A DNA stretch of 36,337 nt from an uncultured Flavobacteriales bacterium (GCA_905181855.1 CAJIZE010000016.1:1-36337), one strand, 5' to 3'. Shown: positions 8,534 through 17,249, counted from the first letter of the stretch. Program-made: numbers and translations. The notes: a model not told the origin generated them from the sequence alone.

Positions 8534-9511
8534 ATGAATAAAAACATCGCAGTGGTATGTGGAGGCTTTTCAGGAGAACATGTGATTTCCGAAATGAGTG
8601 GAAAAGTGGTTTACAGTCACCTCAAAGGACATAGTTATGAGCCATTTTTAATAAGCATAACAAAAAGTGGTTGGTTTCTAATTAATGAGTCAGAGCAGAA
8701 TGTAGAGGTTAATAAAACAGATTTCTCTGTAATGCTAAATGGCTTTAAGCTATCTTTTGCAGGTGTATTTATTGCTATTCATGGAACCCCAGGTGAAGAC
8801 GGTTTGTTGCAGGGATATTTTGACATGATAGGAATACGTTATAACTCAAGTAGTGTTTTTTCTTCTGGGATCACCTTCAATAAAAAATTGTGTAATGATC
8901 TTTTGAAACAGCATGCTATTTCTTCTGCCAAAGGCTTAAATTTTTCGATTAACGACACAATAAATAACGATGCTATTATTGAGCATTTAGGATTGCCTTG
9001 CTTTGTAAAACCAAATGCCGGTGGATCAAGCTTAGGGATTTCAAAAGTTACTGAAGTTCATGATTTAAAGAATGCTATTAGCAAAGCTTTTAAAGAAGAT
9101 AATGAAATTTTAATTGAAGAATTTATAGAAGGCACTGAAGTTACTTGCGGAGTAATCAATTTTAACAATGAAATTATATCCATTGGAGTTACTGAAATAG
9201 TTTGTGAAAATGAGTTTTTCGATTATGAAGCAAAATACCACGATAGCTTAACTCAAGAAATTACCCCCGCGAGAATTTCAGATGATATGTATAAATTGGT
9301 TGGTGAGTTAACCAAAAGAATTTATAAGATATTACAATGCAGAGGTATGATTAGAGCTGATTATATTATTCAAAATAATACTCCTTATTTAATTGAAGTA
9401 AATACTGTTCCGGGTTTAACAGAATCGAGTCTTATTCCCAAAATGGCTAATTATAGTGACATAACTTTAACCGAGCTTTTTGAAAATGAGTGTGCTATGA
9501 TGCTTCAGTAA
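8534..9511 (+). CDS. ddl: D-alanine--D-alanine ligase
   Basis: ATP-grasp enzyme that makes the D-Ala-D-Ala dipeptide for peptidoglycan in the cytoplasm. From the ATG at 8534 the protein is 325 aa. It opens directly with the family N-terminus (NIAVVCGGFSGEH), so the in-frame TTG at 8471 is not needed. Motifs: HGTPGEDG at 83-90, the ATP-grasp segment VKPNAGGSSLGI at 158-169, and the metal-binding C-terminal EVNTVPGLTE at 288-297. The length is in the normal range. It is divergent from the PASTA gene and convergent with rdgB, with only 5 nt between the two stop codons. Active-site motifs look intact. Confidence 0.93.
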   Translation: MNKNIAVVCGGFSGEHVISEMSGKVVYSHLKGHSYEPFLISITKSGWFLINESEQNVEVNKTDFSVMLNGFKLSFAGVFIAIHGTPGEDGLLQGYFDMIGIRYNSSSVFSSGITFNKKLCNDLLKQHAISSAKGLNFSINDTINNDAIIEHLGLPCFVKPNAGGSSLGISKVTEVHDLKNAISKAFKEDNEILIEEFIEGTEVTCGVINFNNEIISIGVTEIVCENEFFDYEAKYHDSLTQEITPARISDDMYKLVGELTKRIYKILQCRGMIRADYIIQNNTPYLIEVNTVPGLTESSLIPKMANYSDITLTELFENECAMMLQ

Positions 9512-9516
9512 TTGGG

Positions 9517-10104
9517 CTACCGAATTAAAAAATCTACTACTTTTTGTACTGCCATACCGCGATGAGAAATTAAATTTTTTGCCTCAATTGACATTTCTGC
9601 AAAACTTTCATTAAATCCATTGGGGCTAAAGATTGGATCGTATCCGAATCCTTCATTTCCCTGAGATGAATTTAAAATCTCACCTTTCACAATTCCTTCA
9701 AAATAATTGGATGATGAATGATTAACTAAAGCTATAACTGTTCTGAACTGAGCATTTCGGTTTTCAATTCCGGTCATTTCCTCTAGCATTTTGTCAACAT
9801 TATCCTGAAAAGAGCAATTTATACCGGCATACCGAGCACTATAAACACCCGGGCGACCATCTAATGCATCAACCTCTAAACCTGTATCGTCGGCAAACAC
9901 AAGGCCTTTAAATTTTTCACCTAAAAAGTCTAAAACGGTTTCAGCTTTTTGGTGAGCATTTTCTTGCAAAGTTTCATAATCTTCAGGGATCTCAGAATTA
10001 AATCCTATCTCCTTCAAAGACACTACCTCGAACTTTTCGTTTAACGCTTTTTTAATCTCATAAAGCTTGTGATCATTGTTTGTGGCAAATACTATTCTTC
10101 TCAT
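9517..10104 (-). CDS. rdgB: XTP/dITP diphosphatase (HAM1/RdgB family)
   Basis: House-cleaning pyrophosphatase that hydrolyses dITP, ITP and XTP to monophosphates and so keeps inosine and xanthine out of nucleic acids. The 195-aa protein starts with the family pattern IVFATNNDHKLYEI (residues 4-17). It carries FADDTGLEVDALDGRPGVYS (about 70-89) with the conserved acidic residues, then GFGYDPIF and a terminal SHRGMA motif. All hallmarks of the family are present. Its start overlaps the stop of the upstream dehydrogenase by ATGA, so it is the last gene of the coaE-nnr operon. Confidence 0.92.
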   Translation of the reverse strand: MRRIVFATNNDHKLYEIKKALNEKFEVVSLKEIGFNSEIPEDYETLQENAHQKAETVLDFLGEKFKGLVFADDTGLEVDALDGRPGVYSARYAGINCSFQDNVDKMLEEMTGIENRNAQFRTVIALVNHSSSNYFEGIVKGEILNSSQGNEGFGYDPIFSPNGFNESFAEMSIEAKNLISHRGMAVQKVVDFLIR

Positions 10105-11117
10105 CTTACTGAAGAATAAAACTTTTCAATTGCTTCAACAACTTTGGCTCCTTCATCCGCCGACGTCATTATTGGTTCTTCACCTTTTAAAGCTTTAACA
10201 ACATTTTCAATAACTTTATCATGATTACTCATTGAACCTTCGTAAGACCCATAATCATTAGCAACGGTAGCTGAAATACTTGGAAGTTTCTCTGGCTTCT
10301 CACCTTTTAAAAACTCAAGAGTATTAAGGTACTTCCCTCCTATTTTTAAGGTAGCATGTTCATAGAACAAAGTAATGCTTCCTTCTAAATTATTATCAAA
10401 TGCGTTTACCGTACACGCTAACGAACCAATTGCTCCATTGGTTAATTTAAAGGCAAAATGCGCGGCATCCTCTATTTCATTATACTTATGTTTAAAATTA
10501 TTGGTGAATCCTTTTACATCTTCAACATCACCACACAAATACATCAGAATATCAATAAAGTGGCTAAACTGCGTATATAAGATTCCACCATCATTATCTT
10601 TTGTGCCGCGCCAGTTGGATTGATTGTAGTAGTTTTCATTTCTGTTCCAAAAACAATTTAACGAAACCTGAAATAGTTCACCAAAAGAACCTTTCTCCAC
10701 AACTTTTTTAACCCATTGAACTGGCGGGTTAAAACGGTTTTGTTTCACCACAAACAGAGATTTATTGTTTGCTTTTGCTACTTCAATCATTTGTTCGCAA
10801 TCAGCTACATGCAACGCCATTGGTTTTTCAACCAACACATGTTTTTTTGCTTTCAAGGCTTCAATTGCAATGCTCGCATGAGTTCCATTTGGAGTGCAGA
10901 TGTTGAGAATATCAATTTCTTTATTTGAGATTAACTCATCTAAGCTATTAGCAACAGCTACGTTGTTAAAATGAGACGCCAAAGATTTAGCGTTTTCGTT
11001 ATTGATGTCATAAACAGCCACCAATTCTGCCAATTTATTTTGACTAATATGTTTTGCATGACGTTTAGCAATATGACCACAACCTACAATACCAAATTTA
11101 ATTTTCATGAAAGGCAA
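10101..11117 (-). CDS. Gfo/Idh/MocA-family sugar dehydrogenase, WlbA/WbpB-like
   Basis: NAD(P)-dependent oxidoreductase of 338 aa (335 if the second Met is used). The Rossmann motif GIVGCGHIAKRH is at 9-20 and the family EKP signature at 97-99. The central part (VKQNRFNPPVQ, YYNQSNWRGT, DGGILYTQFSHFIDIL, NNLEGSITL) resembles WlbA/WbpB, which oxidise UDP-GlcNAcA to the 3-keto form in surface-polysaccharide synthesis. I recognise the subfamily by motif only. None of the partner genes of that pathway (WlbB, WlbC, WlbD) is nearby. It sits between a lipoprotein gene and rdgB. Other substrates are possible. Confidence 0.75.
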   Translation of the reverse strand: MPFMKIKFGIVGCGHIAKRHAKHISQNKLAELVAVYDINNENAKSLASHFNNVAVANSLDELISNKEIDILNICTPNGTHASIAIEALKAKKHVLVEKPMALHVADCEQMIEVAKANNKSLFVVKQNRFNPPVQWVKKVVEKGSFGELFQVSLNCFWNRNENYYNQSNWRGTKDNDGGILYTQFSHFIDILMYLCGDVEDVKGFTNNFKHKYNEIEDAAHFAFKLTNGAIGSLACTVNAFDNNLEGSITLFYEHATLKIGGKYLNTLEFLKGEKPEKLPSISATVANDYGSYEGSMSNHDKVIENVVKALKGEEPIMTSADEGAKVVEAIEKFYSSVR

Positions 11118-11171
11118 ACTTAATATTTTGAAAAAGGATATTCATTTGTATCAATCAATAATTAAAGCACT

Positions 11172-11507
11172 TTATTTAGCCCAAACATTTCGGACGAAAT
11201 GCGCATTGTCGTAGAAATCATCTCCATTGCAATCAACAAAACCTGCAATCCCACCAAGTGAACAAATCAACTCACAGTTTTCATTGTAAACATCAGCAGT
11301 CATATCTGCAATCTGGCAAAGTTCGTAAGACGATTCAAAAACGTAAACTAGCTCCCCTTGAAAGCGGTATTCGGGAACTATTTTTAAACAACCATTTGCT
11401 TTGTATTCACTGATGTTGTCCTCTATGCATTTTGGAACGCCTTCTGGCTTGTTGCAAGAGCTACTAAAAATAAAAAAAAGAAAGAAAATAAAAGAGCTGT
11501 TTTTCAA
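11172..11507 (-). CDS. Small cysteine-rich lipoprotein (DUF6970-like)
   Basis: A 111-aa protein with a lipoprotein signal ending FFIFSSSC, making Cys18 the predicted lipidation site. Six more cysteines follow (27, 40, 64, 78, 82, 93), enough for three disulfides. The core reads GELVYVFES ... VYNENCELICSLGGIAG, which resembles the DUF6970 pattern of small Bacteroidota lipoproteins (Y/F-x-G-x-x-V-Y-x-F, then Y-D/N-x-N/D-C-x-x-I-C-x-x-G-G). Function unknown. It starts 8 nt after the nnr stop in the same orientation and so is probably co-transcribed. The membership is from memory and is moderately sure. Confidence 0.65.
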   Translation of the reverse strand: MKNSSFIFFLFFIFSSSCNKPEGVPKCIEDNISEYKANGCLKIVPEYRFQGELVYVFESSYELCQIADMTADVYNENCELICSLGGIAGFVDCNGDDFYDNAHFVRNVWAK

Positions 11508-11515
11508 AGCACAGT

Positions 11516-13060
11516 TTATTGGTGAAGCACATTAAACGCATTGCCAAGTTGGTTTATTATATCTGAAGACATCAATGATTCTTCCGATTCAACTTCCAAT
11601 GCTAAATCGCCAGCTAATCCGTGCAAATAAACCCCTGTAACTGCAGCATTTATTGGTTCGTAACCTTGCGCAACAAATGCTGTTATTATTCCCAACAAAC
11701 TATCTCCGCTGCCTGCAGTAGCCATACCTGAATTTCCGGTTGAATTAAAATAGAAGTTTCCATTTGGCGAACAAATCACTGTAAACGCACCTTTTAAGAC
11801 CACTATTAAATGATGCTTAAAACAAAAGTCTTTAAGAAGTTTGAGCTTCTCTTCATCACTATTCCAACCTTTGCCATTAATGCCCAATAATTTCTTGAAC
11901 TCACCAACATGCGGGGTTAAAATTGTACCCGGTTTTAGAAAAGCCAACCATGTCGGATTATTTGATAAAATATTAAGTGCATCTGCGTCTAAGGTCAATG
12001 GAACATCCACTTCTTGAATTAAAAATTTAAGAGCATTAATCGTTGATTTTTCTTGCCCCAATCCTGGCCCTATACCAATAGCTTGGAAGTTACTTTTTAA
12101 TTTAAAAGGTTCTATGTAATTCTCCCCACTATTTTGAAGATACATCACCTCCGGAATTGATGTTTGAATAATTTGAGTACCACATTTTGGCCCTTGAACT
12201 GTAACCAATCCAGCACCTGATTTAATACACGCTTTTGCGGCTAAATGTGCCGCACCTATTTTACCTAAACTACCAGCTATTATAAGAGCATGACCAAAAA
12301 TTCCTTTATGAGCAAATATCTCGCGTGGCATTAAAAATGCCTTTATTAAATGCTCTGAAACATAATGGCTTTGTATTGTTAATAGATCTATTCCTTTTTC
12401 AAGTAAACCAATATCAAGTACTTTCCACCCACCTGCCAGCCATCCTGTATTTGACTGTAAAAAGGACTGTTTTACAAATTGAAATGTTAACGTTAAATCG
12501 GCTTGAATTATTCCTTCAATTGGGTTCTGTGAATTATCGTCAGGAAATAGCCCTGATGGAATATCGACACTAATAACTTTACTATTTGATCTATTTACAT
12601 GCTTTATAACTTCTTTTACAAATGCTTCAGTAGGTCTCGATAAGCCTGTGCCTAGTATAGCATCTATTACTAAATCATCTTCCGTTAACTCTAATTGATC
12701 TATTGAGGTGCATTCAATTAAACTTTCAATCTTGTTCCCCAGCCTATCCTTGTTTTCAAGATAACCCGAACTTTTTGTAGGAGAAAAATCAATCTCATAG
12801 GCGTTTACGCGATACCCTTTGTTAATTAACATTCGAGCAATTGCTAAGCCATCTCCACCATTGTTTCCAACCCCACATATTATTTTGATTTGACCTTCTC
12901 CAAGGAAGGTATGATAGGTGGAAATTAATTGATGGTTATCTAGTAAATAATTAACAAATTGACTCGCCGCTTTCTCCATTAAGTCAATGGATGAAATAGG
13001 CTGATTTTGAATCGTGTAATTATCCAAATAACGGATTTGTTCTGCTGTTGGAATAATCAT
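11516..13060 (-). CDS. nnrD: Bifunctional NAD(P)HX epimerase / ADP-dependent dehydratase
   Basis: Repairs hydrated NADH and NADPH. The N-terminal domain (about 1-215, YjeF_N/NnrE) epimerises R- and S-NAD(P)HX, and the C-terminal domain (about 230-510, NnrD, ribokinase-like) dehydrates S-NAD(P)HX. The 514-aa length is that of the two-domain fusion. Visible signatures are GNNGGDG at 65-71 and DIPSGL in the first half, then KGIFGHALIIAGS, IGIGPGLGQ, LDADALNIL, TPHVGE and AGSGDSLLG (about 449-457) in the second. It starts four bases into the coaE stop (ATGA). The gene is complete and no domain seems lost. Confidence 0.93.
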   Translation of the reverse strand: MIIPTAEQIRYLDNYTIQNQPISSIDLMEKAASQFVNYLLDNHQLISTYHTFLGEGQIKIICGVGNNGGDGLAIARMLINKGYRVNAYEIDFSPTKSSGYLENKDRLGNKIESLIECTSIDQLELTEDDLVIDAILGTGLSRPTEAFVKEVIKHVNRSNSKVISVDIPSGLFPDDNSQNPIEGIIQADLTLTFQFVKQSFLQSNTGWLAGGWKVLDIGLLEKGIDLLTIQSHYVSEHLIKAFLMPREIFAHKGIFGHALIIAGSLGKIGAAHLAAKACIKSGAGLVTVQGPKCGTQIIQTSIPEVMYLQNSGENYIEPFKLKSNFQAIGIGPGLGQEKSTINALKFLIQEVDVPLTLDADALNILSNNPTWLAFLKPGTILTPHVGEFKKLLGINGKGWNSDEEKLKLLKDFCFKHHLIVVLKGAFTVICSPNGNFYFNSTGNSGMATAGSGDSLLGIITAFVAQGYEPINAAVTGVYLHGLAGDLALEVESEESLMSSDIINQLGNAFNVLHQ

Positions 13061-13632
13061 TTTGTAAGCTCTTTATGTAATTTTAAAATCTGAGGAGTAA
13101 GTGCTAATTTGTTATCATTAAGTACTCTATAATTAGCTAATGCTAATTTTTGTTCTTCAGGCCATTGGTTACTTATCCTATCCCGAACCGACTGAATCGA
13201 AACTTTGTCACGATCAACCACCCTTTGAATTCTAATATTTTCTGGCGCCGAAATGTAGACCACTCCATCTAAATGTTTGTTTGATCCAGATTCAAAAAGA
13301 ATAGCTGCCTCTTTTAATCCATAATTCGCATTTTGTGACAACCTCCATTCTTCAAATAGCTTAGCTACTTCAGGATGAATGATAGAATTTAATACAGTTA
13401 ACTTTTCTTTATCGTTAAAAACAATCTGGGCCAATTTAGCTCTATCAATAGCTCCATTAAATATTATTTCCTTGCCAAAAAGTAATTGTATTTGCTCAAT
13501 AATACTTTCCTCTTTTAATATCTCTCTGCCAACTAAATCAGCATAAAATATAGGAACATTCAAAGTTTCAAAAACTTTACAAATGGTTGTTTTACCACTT
13601 CCTATCCCACCAGTAATTCCGTAAACTTTCAT
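13057..13632 (-). CDS. coaE: Dephospho-CoA kinase
   Basis: Catalyses the last step of coenzyme A synthesis, phosphorylating the 3'-OH of dephospho-CoA. The protein is 191 aa, as expected. P-loop GGIGSGKT is at 8-15, followed by FYADLVGREIL (substrate region) and HPEVAKLFEEW, which matches the family HP motif. It is the first gene of the minus-strand operon coaE-nnr-lipoprotein-dehydrogenase-rdgB. In Bacteroidota coaE commonly lies downstream of yajC and a YbbR-like gene. Here yajC is 1.8 kb away with two arsenic genes on the other strand in between. Confidence 0.92.
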   Translation of the reverse strand: MKVYGITGGIGSGKTTICKVFETLNVPIFYADLVGREILKEESIIEQIQLLFGKEIIFNGAIDRAKLAQIVFNDKEKLTVLNSIIHPEVAKLFEEWRLSQNANYGLKEAAILFESGSNKHLDGVVYISAPENIRIQRVVDRDKVSIQSVRDRISNQWPEEQKLALANYRVLNDNKLALTPQILKLHKELTK

Positions 13633-13639
13633 CTATTTT

Positions 13640-13647
13640 CAAAGATA
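13640..13647 (-). promoter_or_regulatory. Bacteroidota -7 element for coaE operon
   Basis: On the minus strand TATCTTTG matches TAnnTTTG exactly and lies 7 nt upstream of the coaE ATG. That spacing implies a nearly leaderless transcript. No convincing -33 TTTG is seen at 19-21 nt. Confidence 0.4.
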
Positions 13648-13686
13648 CAGCAACCAATAAACTATTGTTAATTCTACCTAAAGATT

Positions 13687-13723
13687 ATTGCCAAAAATAT
13701 TCTTTATCGTAATATTGCAATAT
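13687..13723 (+). promoter_or_regulatory. Candidate promoter with palindromic operator for the arsenic pair
   Basis: A -33-like ATTG (13687-13690) is followed after 19 nt by TAATATTG (13710-13717), a one-mismatch -7 element. A perfect 12-bp palindrome, ATATTGCAATAT (13712-13723), overlaps the -7 box. A dimeric repressor bound there would block the promoter, as ArsR-type regulators do. The ATG follows 18 nt later. No arsR gene is in this window, so the regulator is unidentified. Confidence 0.45.
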
Positions 13724-13741
13724 AATTCACCCGCAATCAGT

Positions 13742-14347
13742 ATGTATAAAAAAATAGAAGCTTTCATAGACTCGTTAAAAATTGAAAGCATCAGCCAAGA
13801 AAGAAAATTCATCCTCCAAGAGTTGATAAATTACATTGATAAAAATGCTTCTCAAATGGAGGTTGTTCAATTGAACTTTATCTGCACACACAATTCCAGA
13901 AGAAGTCAATTTTCGCAGGTTTGGACTCAAGTCGCCGCATACTATTATGGTGTAAAAACAAAGTCATATTCGGGAGGGATTGAAGTTACAGAATGCAACG
14001 AAAGAACAATTAAGTCCTTAAGTAGATTTGGATTTAAAATTCAAAAAAACGGCTCTATCAACCCTGTTTACGAGGTTGCCTTTGATGACTCAAATACGAT
14101 TGCCTTGTTTTCAAAACTTTATAACAATGACGTTAATCCCATTGAGGGTTTTGCATCGGTTATGACTTGTTCTCATGCAGATGATAATTGTCCTTTTATT
14201 CCTGGGTCAACTCAACGAATTCCGTTAATGTACAAAGACCCTAAAGCATTTGACAATACTCCTCTAGAATCTGAAAAATACGATGAAAGAAGCCGAGAAA
14301 TAGCTACAGAGTTGTTTTATGTTTTCTCACAGGTAAAAATAAAATAA
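13742..14347 (+). CDS. Arsenate reductase-like low-molecular-weight phosphatase
   Basis: A 201-aa protein from the ATG at 13742. It carries the LMW protein-tyrosine-phosphatase loop C48-T-H-N-S-R-R54 (CX5R), shared by thioredoxin-coupled ArsC enzymes and tyrosine phosphatases. The family segment VMTCSHADDNCPFIPG follows near the C-terminus and keeps further cysteines that could act in a redox relay. The N-terminal ~45 residues form a helical extension that precedes the phosphatase fold. The longer frame from TTG at 13688 would add 18 residues and read through the promoter, so I reject it. The gene abuts acr3 with no gap. This makes reduction of arsenate to arsenite, then export, the likely role. 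Confidence 0.85.
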   Translation: MYKKIEAFIDSLKIESISQERKFILQELINYIDKNASQMEVVQLNFICTHNSRRSQFSQVWTQVAAYYYGVKTKSYSGGIEVTECNERTIKSLSRFGFKIQKNGSINPVYEVAFDDSNTIALFSKLYNNDVNPIEGFASVMTCSHADDNCPFIPGSTQRIPLMYKDPKAFDNTPLESEKYDERSREIATELFYVFSQVKIK

Positions 14348-15379
14348 ATGGACATTAAAAAACTAGGCTTTCTATCGCGTTATCTCACTTTATGGATTTT
14401 TTTAGCGATGGCTTTAGGTGTTGGATTAGGTTATTTTATTCCAGGAATAGCCGTGCAAATTGACACTTTTAGTACTCGCTCAACCAATATTCCCATCGCT
14501 ATAGGATTAATACTTATGATGTATCCGCCGTTAGCAAAAGTTGATTACAAACTTTTACCAAAGGTGTTTAAGAACGTTAAAATATTATCAATTTCATTGA
14601 TAATGAATTGGATTATTGGTCCAATTTTAATGTTTGCTTTAGCCCTTATATTTTTACAAGATTACCCTGAATATATGGTTGGTCTTATCTTAATTGGTTT
14701 GGCCCGTTGTATTGCCATGGTATTGGTATGGAATGACTTAGCAGAAGGAAGCACAGAATATGGCGCTGGGTTGGTTGCAATAAACAGTGTTTTTCAAGTA
14801 TTTGGTTACAGTTTTTACGCTTGGCTCTTTATCACCAAACTACCTCCATTATTTGGTTTTGACGGAGCATTGATAGATATTTCAATTCGTACAATAGCCG
14901 AAAGCGTAGCTATTTATCTTGGCATACCCTTCCTCGCTGGCTTTATTTCTAGAGTAGTTTTGGTGAAATTTAAAGGCCAAGAATGGTATCAACAAACCTT
15001 TATTCCTGCCATTTCACCAATGACGTTAATTGCACTATTGGCAACTATTGTATTGATGTTTTCATTAAAAGGCGAATTAATTGTTGAAATTCCGTTTGAT
15101 GTAATTAGAATTGGAATTCCACTGATAATCTACTTTGTATTAATGTTCCTATTAAGCTTTTTTGTGAGCAAATGGCTAGGAGCTGATTATGCTAAAAACG
15201 CCTCAATTTCATTCACTGCTTCAGGCAATAACTTTGAATTAGCTATTGCTGTTGCTATAAGTGTTTTTGGATTAAATTCAGGTCAGGCTTTTGCAGGGGT
15301 TATCGGTCCATTGGTGGAAGTCCCTGCACTAATAATACTTGTTAGAGTTGCCTTTTGGCTGAAGAAAAAATACTACTAA
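14348..15379 (+). CDS. acr3: Acr3-type arsenite efflux transporter
   Basis: Integral-membrane exporter of the BART/Acr3 family, 343 aa with about ten transmembrane helices. The family signature [16 protein letters not shown] is at 117-132, with the functionally essential Cys121. The late-helix segment [15 protein letters not shown] and the conserved Glu in [10 protein letters not shown] (about 327) are also present. Translation starts immediately after the stop of the phosphatase gene, so they form a two-gene arsenic detoxification operon. No ArsR, ArsD or ArsA is present. The 3' end is 13 nt from the convergent yajC stop. Confidence 0.93.
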   Translation: MDIKKLGFLSRYLTLWIFLAMALGVGLGYFIPGIAVQIDTFSTRSTNIPIAIGLILMMYPPLAKVDYKLLPKVFKNVKILSISLIMNWIIGPILMFALALIFLQDYPEYMVGLILIGLARCIAMVLVWNDLAEGSTEYGAGLVAINSVFQVFGYSFYAWLFITKLPPLFGFDGALIDISIRTIAESVAIYLGIPFLAGFISRVVLVKFKGQEWYQQTFIPAISPMTLIALLATIVLMFSLKGELIVEIPFDVIRIGIPLIIYFVLMFLLSFFVSKWLGADYAKNASISFTASGNNFELAIAVAISVFGLNSGQAFAGVIGPLVEVPALIILVRVAFWLKKKYY

Positions 15380-15392
15380 ACGTTGGTTGATT

Positions 15393-15728
15393 TTATTTCC
15401 CTTGTGTTAGGGTAACATCATCATTTCCGCTTGAGTAGTCCATTGAAAGAGCTGATTTCTCAACACGTAATTTGGTGCCTCCTTCAACTTCCATAACAAC
15501 ATTAGTTTCTTTGGTTTCAACGATTTTACCATGAATACCGCCGATCGTAACTACCTTATCTCCTTTACCAATTGCTGATCTGAATTTTTTGGTTTCTTTC
15601 GCTTTTTTAGCTTGTGGTCTTATCATAAAGAAATAAAACACAACACCTATAAGAACTAAAGGTAAAAAAGACATTATTGGGTTTGATTCAGCACCGGGCT
15701 GAGAGAAAAGAAAAATAGTATAAATCAT
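15393..15728 (-). CDS. yajC: Preprotein translocase subunit YajC
   Basis: Small inner-membrane partner of SecDF. The 111-aa protein has one hydrophobic helix (about 18-36, FLPLVLIGVVFYFFMIRP) followed by the cytoplasmic QAKKAKETKKFRSAIGKGDKVVT region, a diagnostic YajC pattern with GDKVVTIGGIHG. It is the last gene of nusB-DUF1573-yajC and starts 25 nt after the DUF1573 stop. Length and motif are typical. Confidence 0.93.
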   Translation of the reverse strand: MIYTIFLFSQPGAESNPIMSFLPLVLIGVVFYFFMIRPQAKKAKETKKFRSAIGKGDKVVTIGGIHGKIVETKETNVVMEVEGGTKLRVEKSALSMDYSSGNDDVTLTQGK

Positions 15729-15753
15729 CTGATTTTGTTTTTTTGTTTGTTAT

Positions 15754-16209
15754 TTAATTTGTGTCAGGCGCAATTACTTCACCTGATAATGCTACGACGT
15801 TTGTAGATGGCTGAGTATTGGCTAAAACAGTAACTTTTTTATGCTGACGTCCTTTTTTTCCTTCACTGTTAAAAACCACATCAATCTGGCTTTTTTCTCC
15901 TGGTTTTATAGGAGTCTTTGGCCATTCAGGAACGGTGCAACCACATGAACCTTTAGCTGATGTAATGATTAAATCAGTTTTTCCTGTGTTGGTAAATGTG
16001 TAAGAGTAACTTACACTTTCACCTTGAGTTATTTCACCAAATTCAAACAGTTCGTTATCAAAAGTCATTGATGGCAATTTCTCTGGATCAACTTGCTCGG
16101 CGGCAGTGTTAGGGTTGTTTACAATATCAGTAGTGATTTCTCCGTCGTTCGAACTGCAGCTTCCTAAAAAGAGAAGAGCTAAAATTGATACTATTAAAAG
16201 CTTGTTCAT
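15754..16209 (-). CDS. DUF1573-domain lipoprotein
   Basis: A 151-aa protein with a lipobox ending LLFLGSC (Cys18). The remainder is one DUF1573 Ig-like domain: FDNELFEFGEITQGESVSYS, then FTNTGKTDLIITSAKGSCGC and the KPGEKSQIDVVFNSEGKKG strand. The Cys-Gly-Cys motif is typical. The molecular role is unknown. In Bacteroidota the gene very commonly sits between nusB and yajC, as here, 37 nt after nusB. Confidence 0.9.
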   Translation of the reverse strand: MNKLLIVSILALLFLGSCSSNDGEITTDIVNNPNTAAEQVDPEKLPSMTFDNELFEFGEITQGESVSYSYTFTNTGKTDLIITSAKGSCGCTVPEWPKTPIKPGEKSQIDVVFNSEGKKGRQHKKVTVLANTQPSTNVVALSGEVIAPDTN

Positions 16210-16246
16210 TGATTATTATATTAAAATGCGAAAGTAGCTAAGAATC

Positions 16247-17200
16247 TTACTCAACCAATCCTCTACCTGATTTTTGAATTCTTTTTTCTGCTTTCCAATC
16301 CTGTACTACTTTATCTAAAATACCATTGATGAAGTTTTTACTTTTAGGAGTACTAAAGTTTTTAGAAAGCTCAATGTATTCATTCATTGTCACCTTTACA
16401 GGGATGTTTTCAAAATGTTCTAATTCACAAAATCCCATCTTCATGATAATAATATCCATTAGGGCTATACGATCTAACTCCCAGTTTTTGGTTTTATCTG
16501 AAATTATAGTGTTGTATTCAGCTTCAAACAAGATGGTCTTACGTAACAATTCTTGTACAAACTTTCTATCGTCTTGCTCATCCTTGTACAAGTCTAGCAC
16601 CACGGTATGAAAAGGCTTTATACTATCATCAAAACCATTGATAGTTTTAGAAATATTTATATCTACCACTTCCATATCAGTATACCAATAGATACTTTGT
16701 TCGTGCAGTAAATGCTCAAATAATGTTTCATCTTGAATAAACGTTTCGTAAAGCCTATTTAAGAATTTTTTGTCAATATTAAAATCATTGGCTGGTTGGT
16801 TCATATAGCGGTCGTACTCATCGCTATCTTTAATTTTTCTCCAAAGTTTTTTGATGTCGTCAAAATGCATCGACCAATCAATTTTTTTCTTCTCAAGAAG
16901 ACTTTTAAGTTCCGCATTATTATCTAAAATCAACAATGCTTTGTTTTCAACAAAACGCATATTAGGATTCAAATCTTCTTCGGATGGAAGTTTTTTGGCT
17001 TTGTTTTTCTCCATATTCAACCTTGCTGCTTGCAAAATTGAAAGAAGCAATGAAATACGATAAAGATACAGATCGTAAAGTCTATTTATGGATTGAAATA
17101 AATTCTTTTCTACAACAGTTAAATCGTTATCAGATGTTTGAAAAAAAGCATAAAGTGCCTGCAATACTTTTACGCGTAAAAACCTTCTGTTAAGCATCAA
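16247..17200 (-). CDS. nusB: Transcription antitermination factor NusB, long Bacteroidota form
   Basis: RNA-binding component of the antitermination complex that acts with NusE (S10) on rRNA operons. At 317 aa it is about twice the size of E. coli NusB. The N-terminus starts with the NusB-like RRFLRVKVLQALYAFFQT, and the canonical helical NusB domain is at the C-terminus (about 200-300: LRKTILFEAEYNTIISDKTKNW ... MDIIIMKMGFCELEH, VTMNEYIELSKNFSTPKSKNFING). The elongated form with a long middle part is normal for this phylum. It leads the nusB-DUF1573-yajC operon, divergent from the ABC exporter. Confidence 0.9.
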   Translation of the reverse strand: MMLNRRFLRVKVLQALYAFFQTSDNDLTVVEKNLFQSINRLYDLYLYRISLLLSILQAARLNMEKNKAKKLPSEEDLNPNMRFVENKALLILDNNAELKSLLEKKKIDWSMHFDDIKKLWRKIKDSDEYDRYMNQPANDFNIDKKFLNRLYETFIQDETLFEHLLHEQSIYWYTDMEVVDINISKTINGFDDSIKPFHTVVLDLYKDEQDDRKFVQELLRKTILFEAEYNTIISDKTKNWELDRIALMDIIIMKMGFCELEHFENIPVKVTMNEYIELSKNFSTPKSKNFINGILDKVVQDWKAEKRIQKSGRGLVE

Positions 17201-17241
17201 TAATTATTTAATAATGAAATTTAAATGATGGTATGGAATAA

Positions 17242-17249
17242 TACCTTTG
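17242..17249 (+). promoter_or_regulatory. Bacteroidota -7 element for the ABC exporter
   Basis: TACCTTTG is an exact TAnnTTTG match. It would give a leader of roughly 115 nt before the ATG at 17371, long for this window. A hairpin with a U-run lies at the end of that leader. I see no clear -33 box. Confidence 0.45.

Noticed and set aside
13688-13741. TTG start of the arsenate reductase-like gene
   Set aside because: It would start inside the candidate -33 box and include the palindromic operator.
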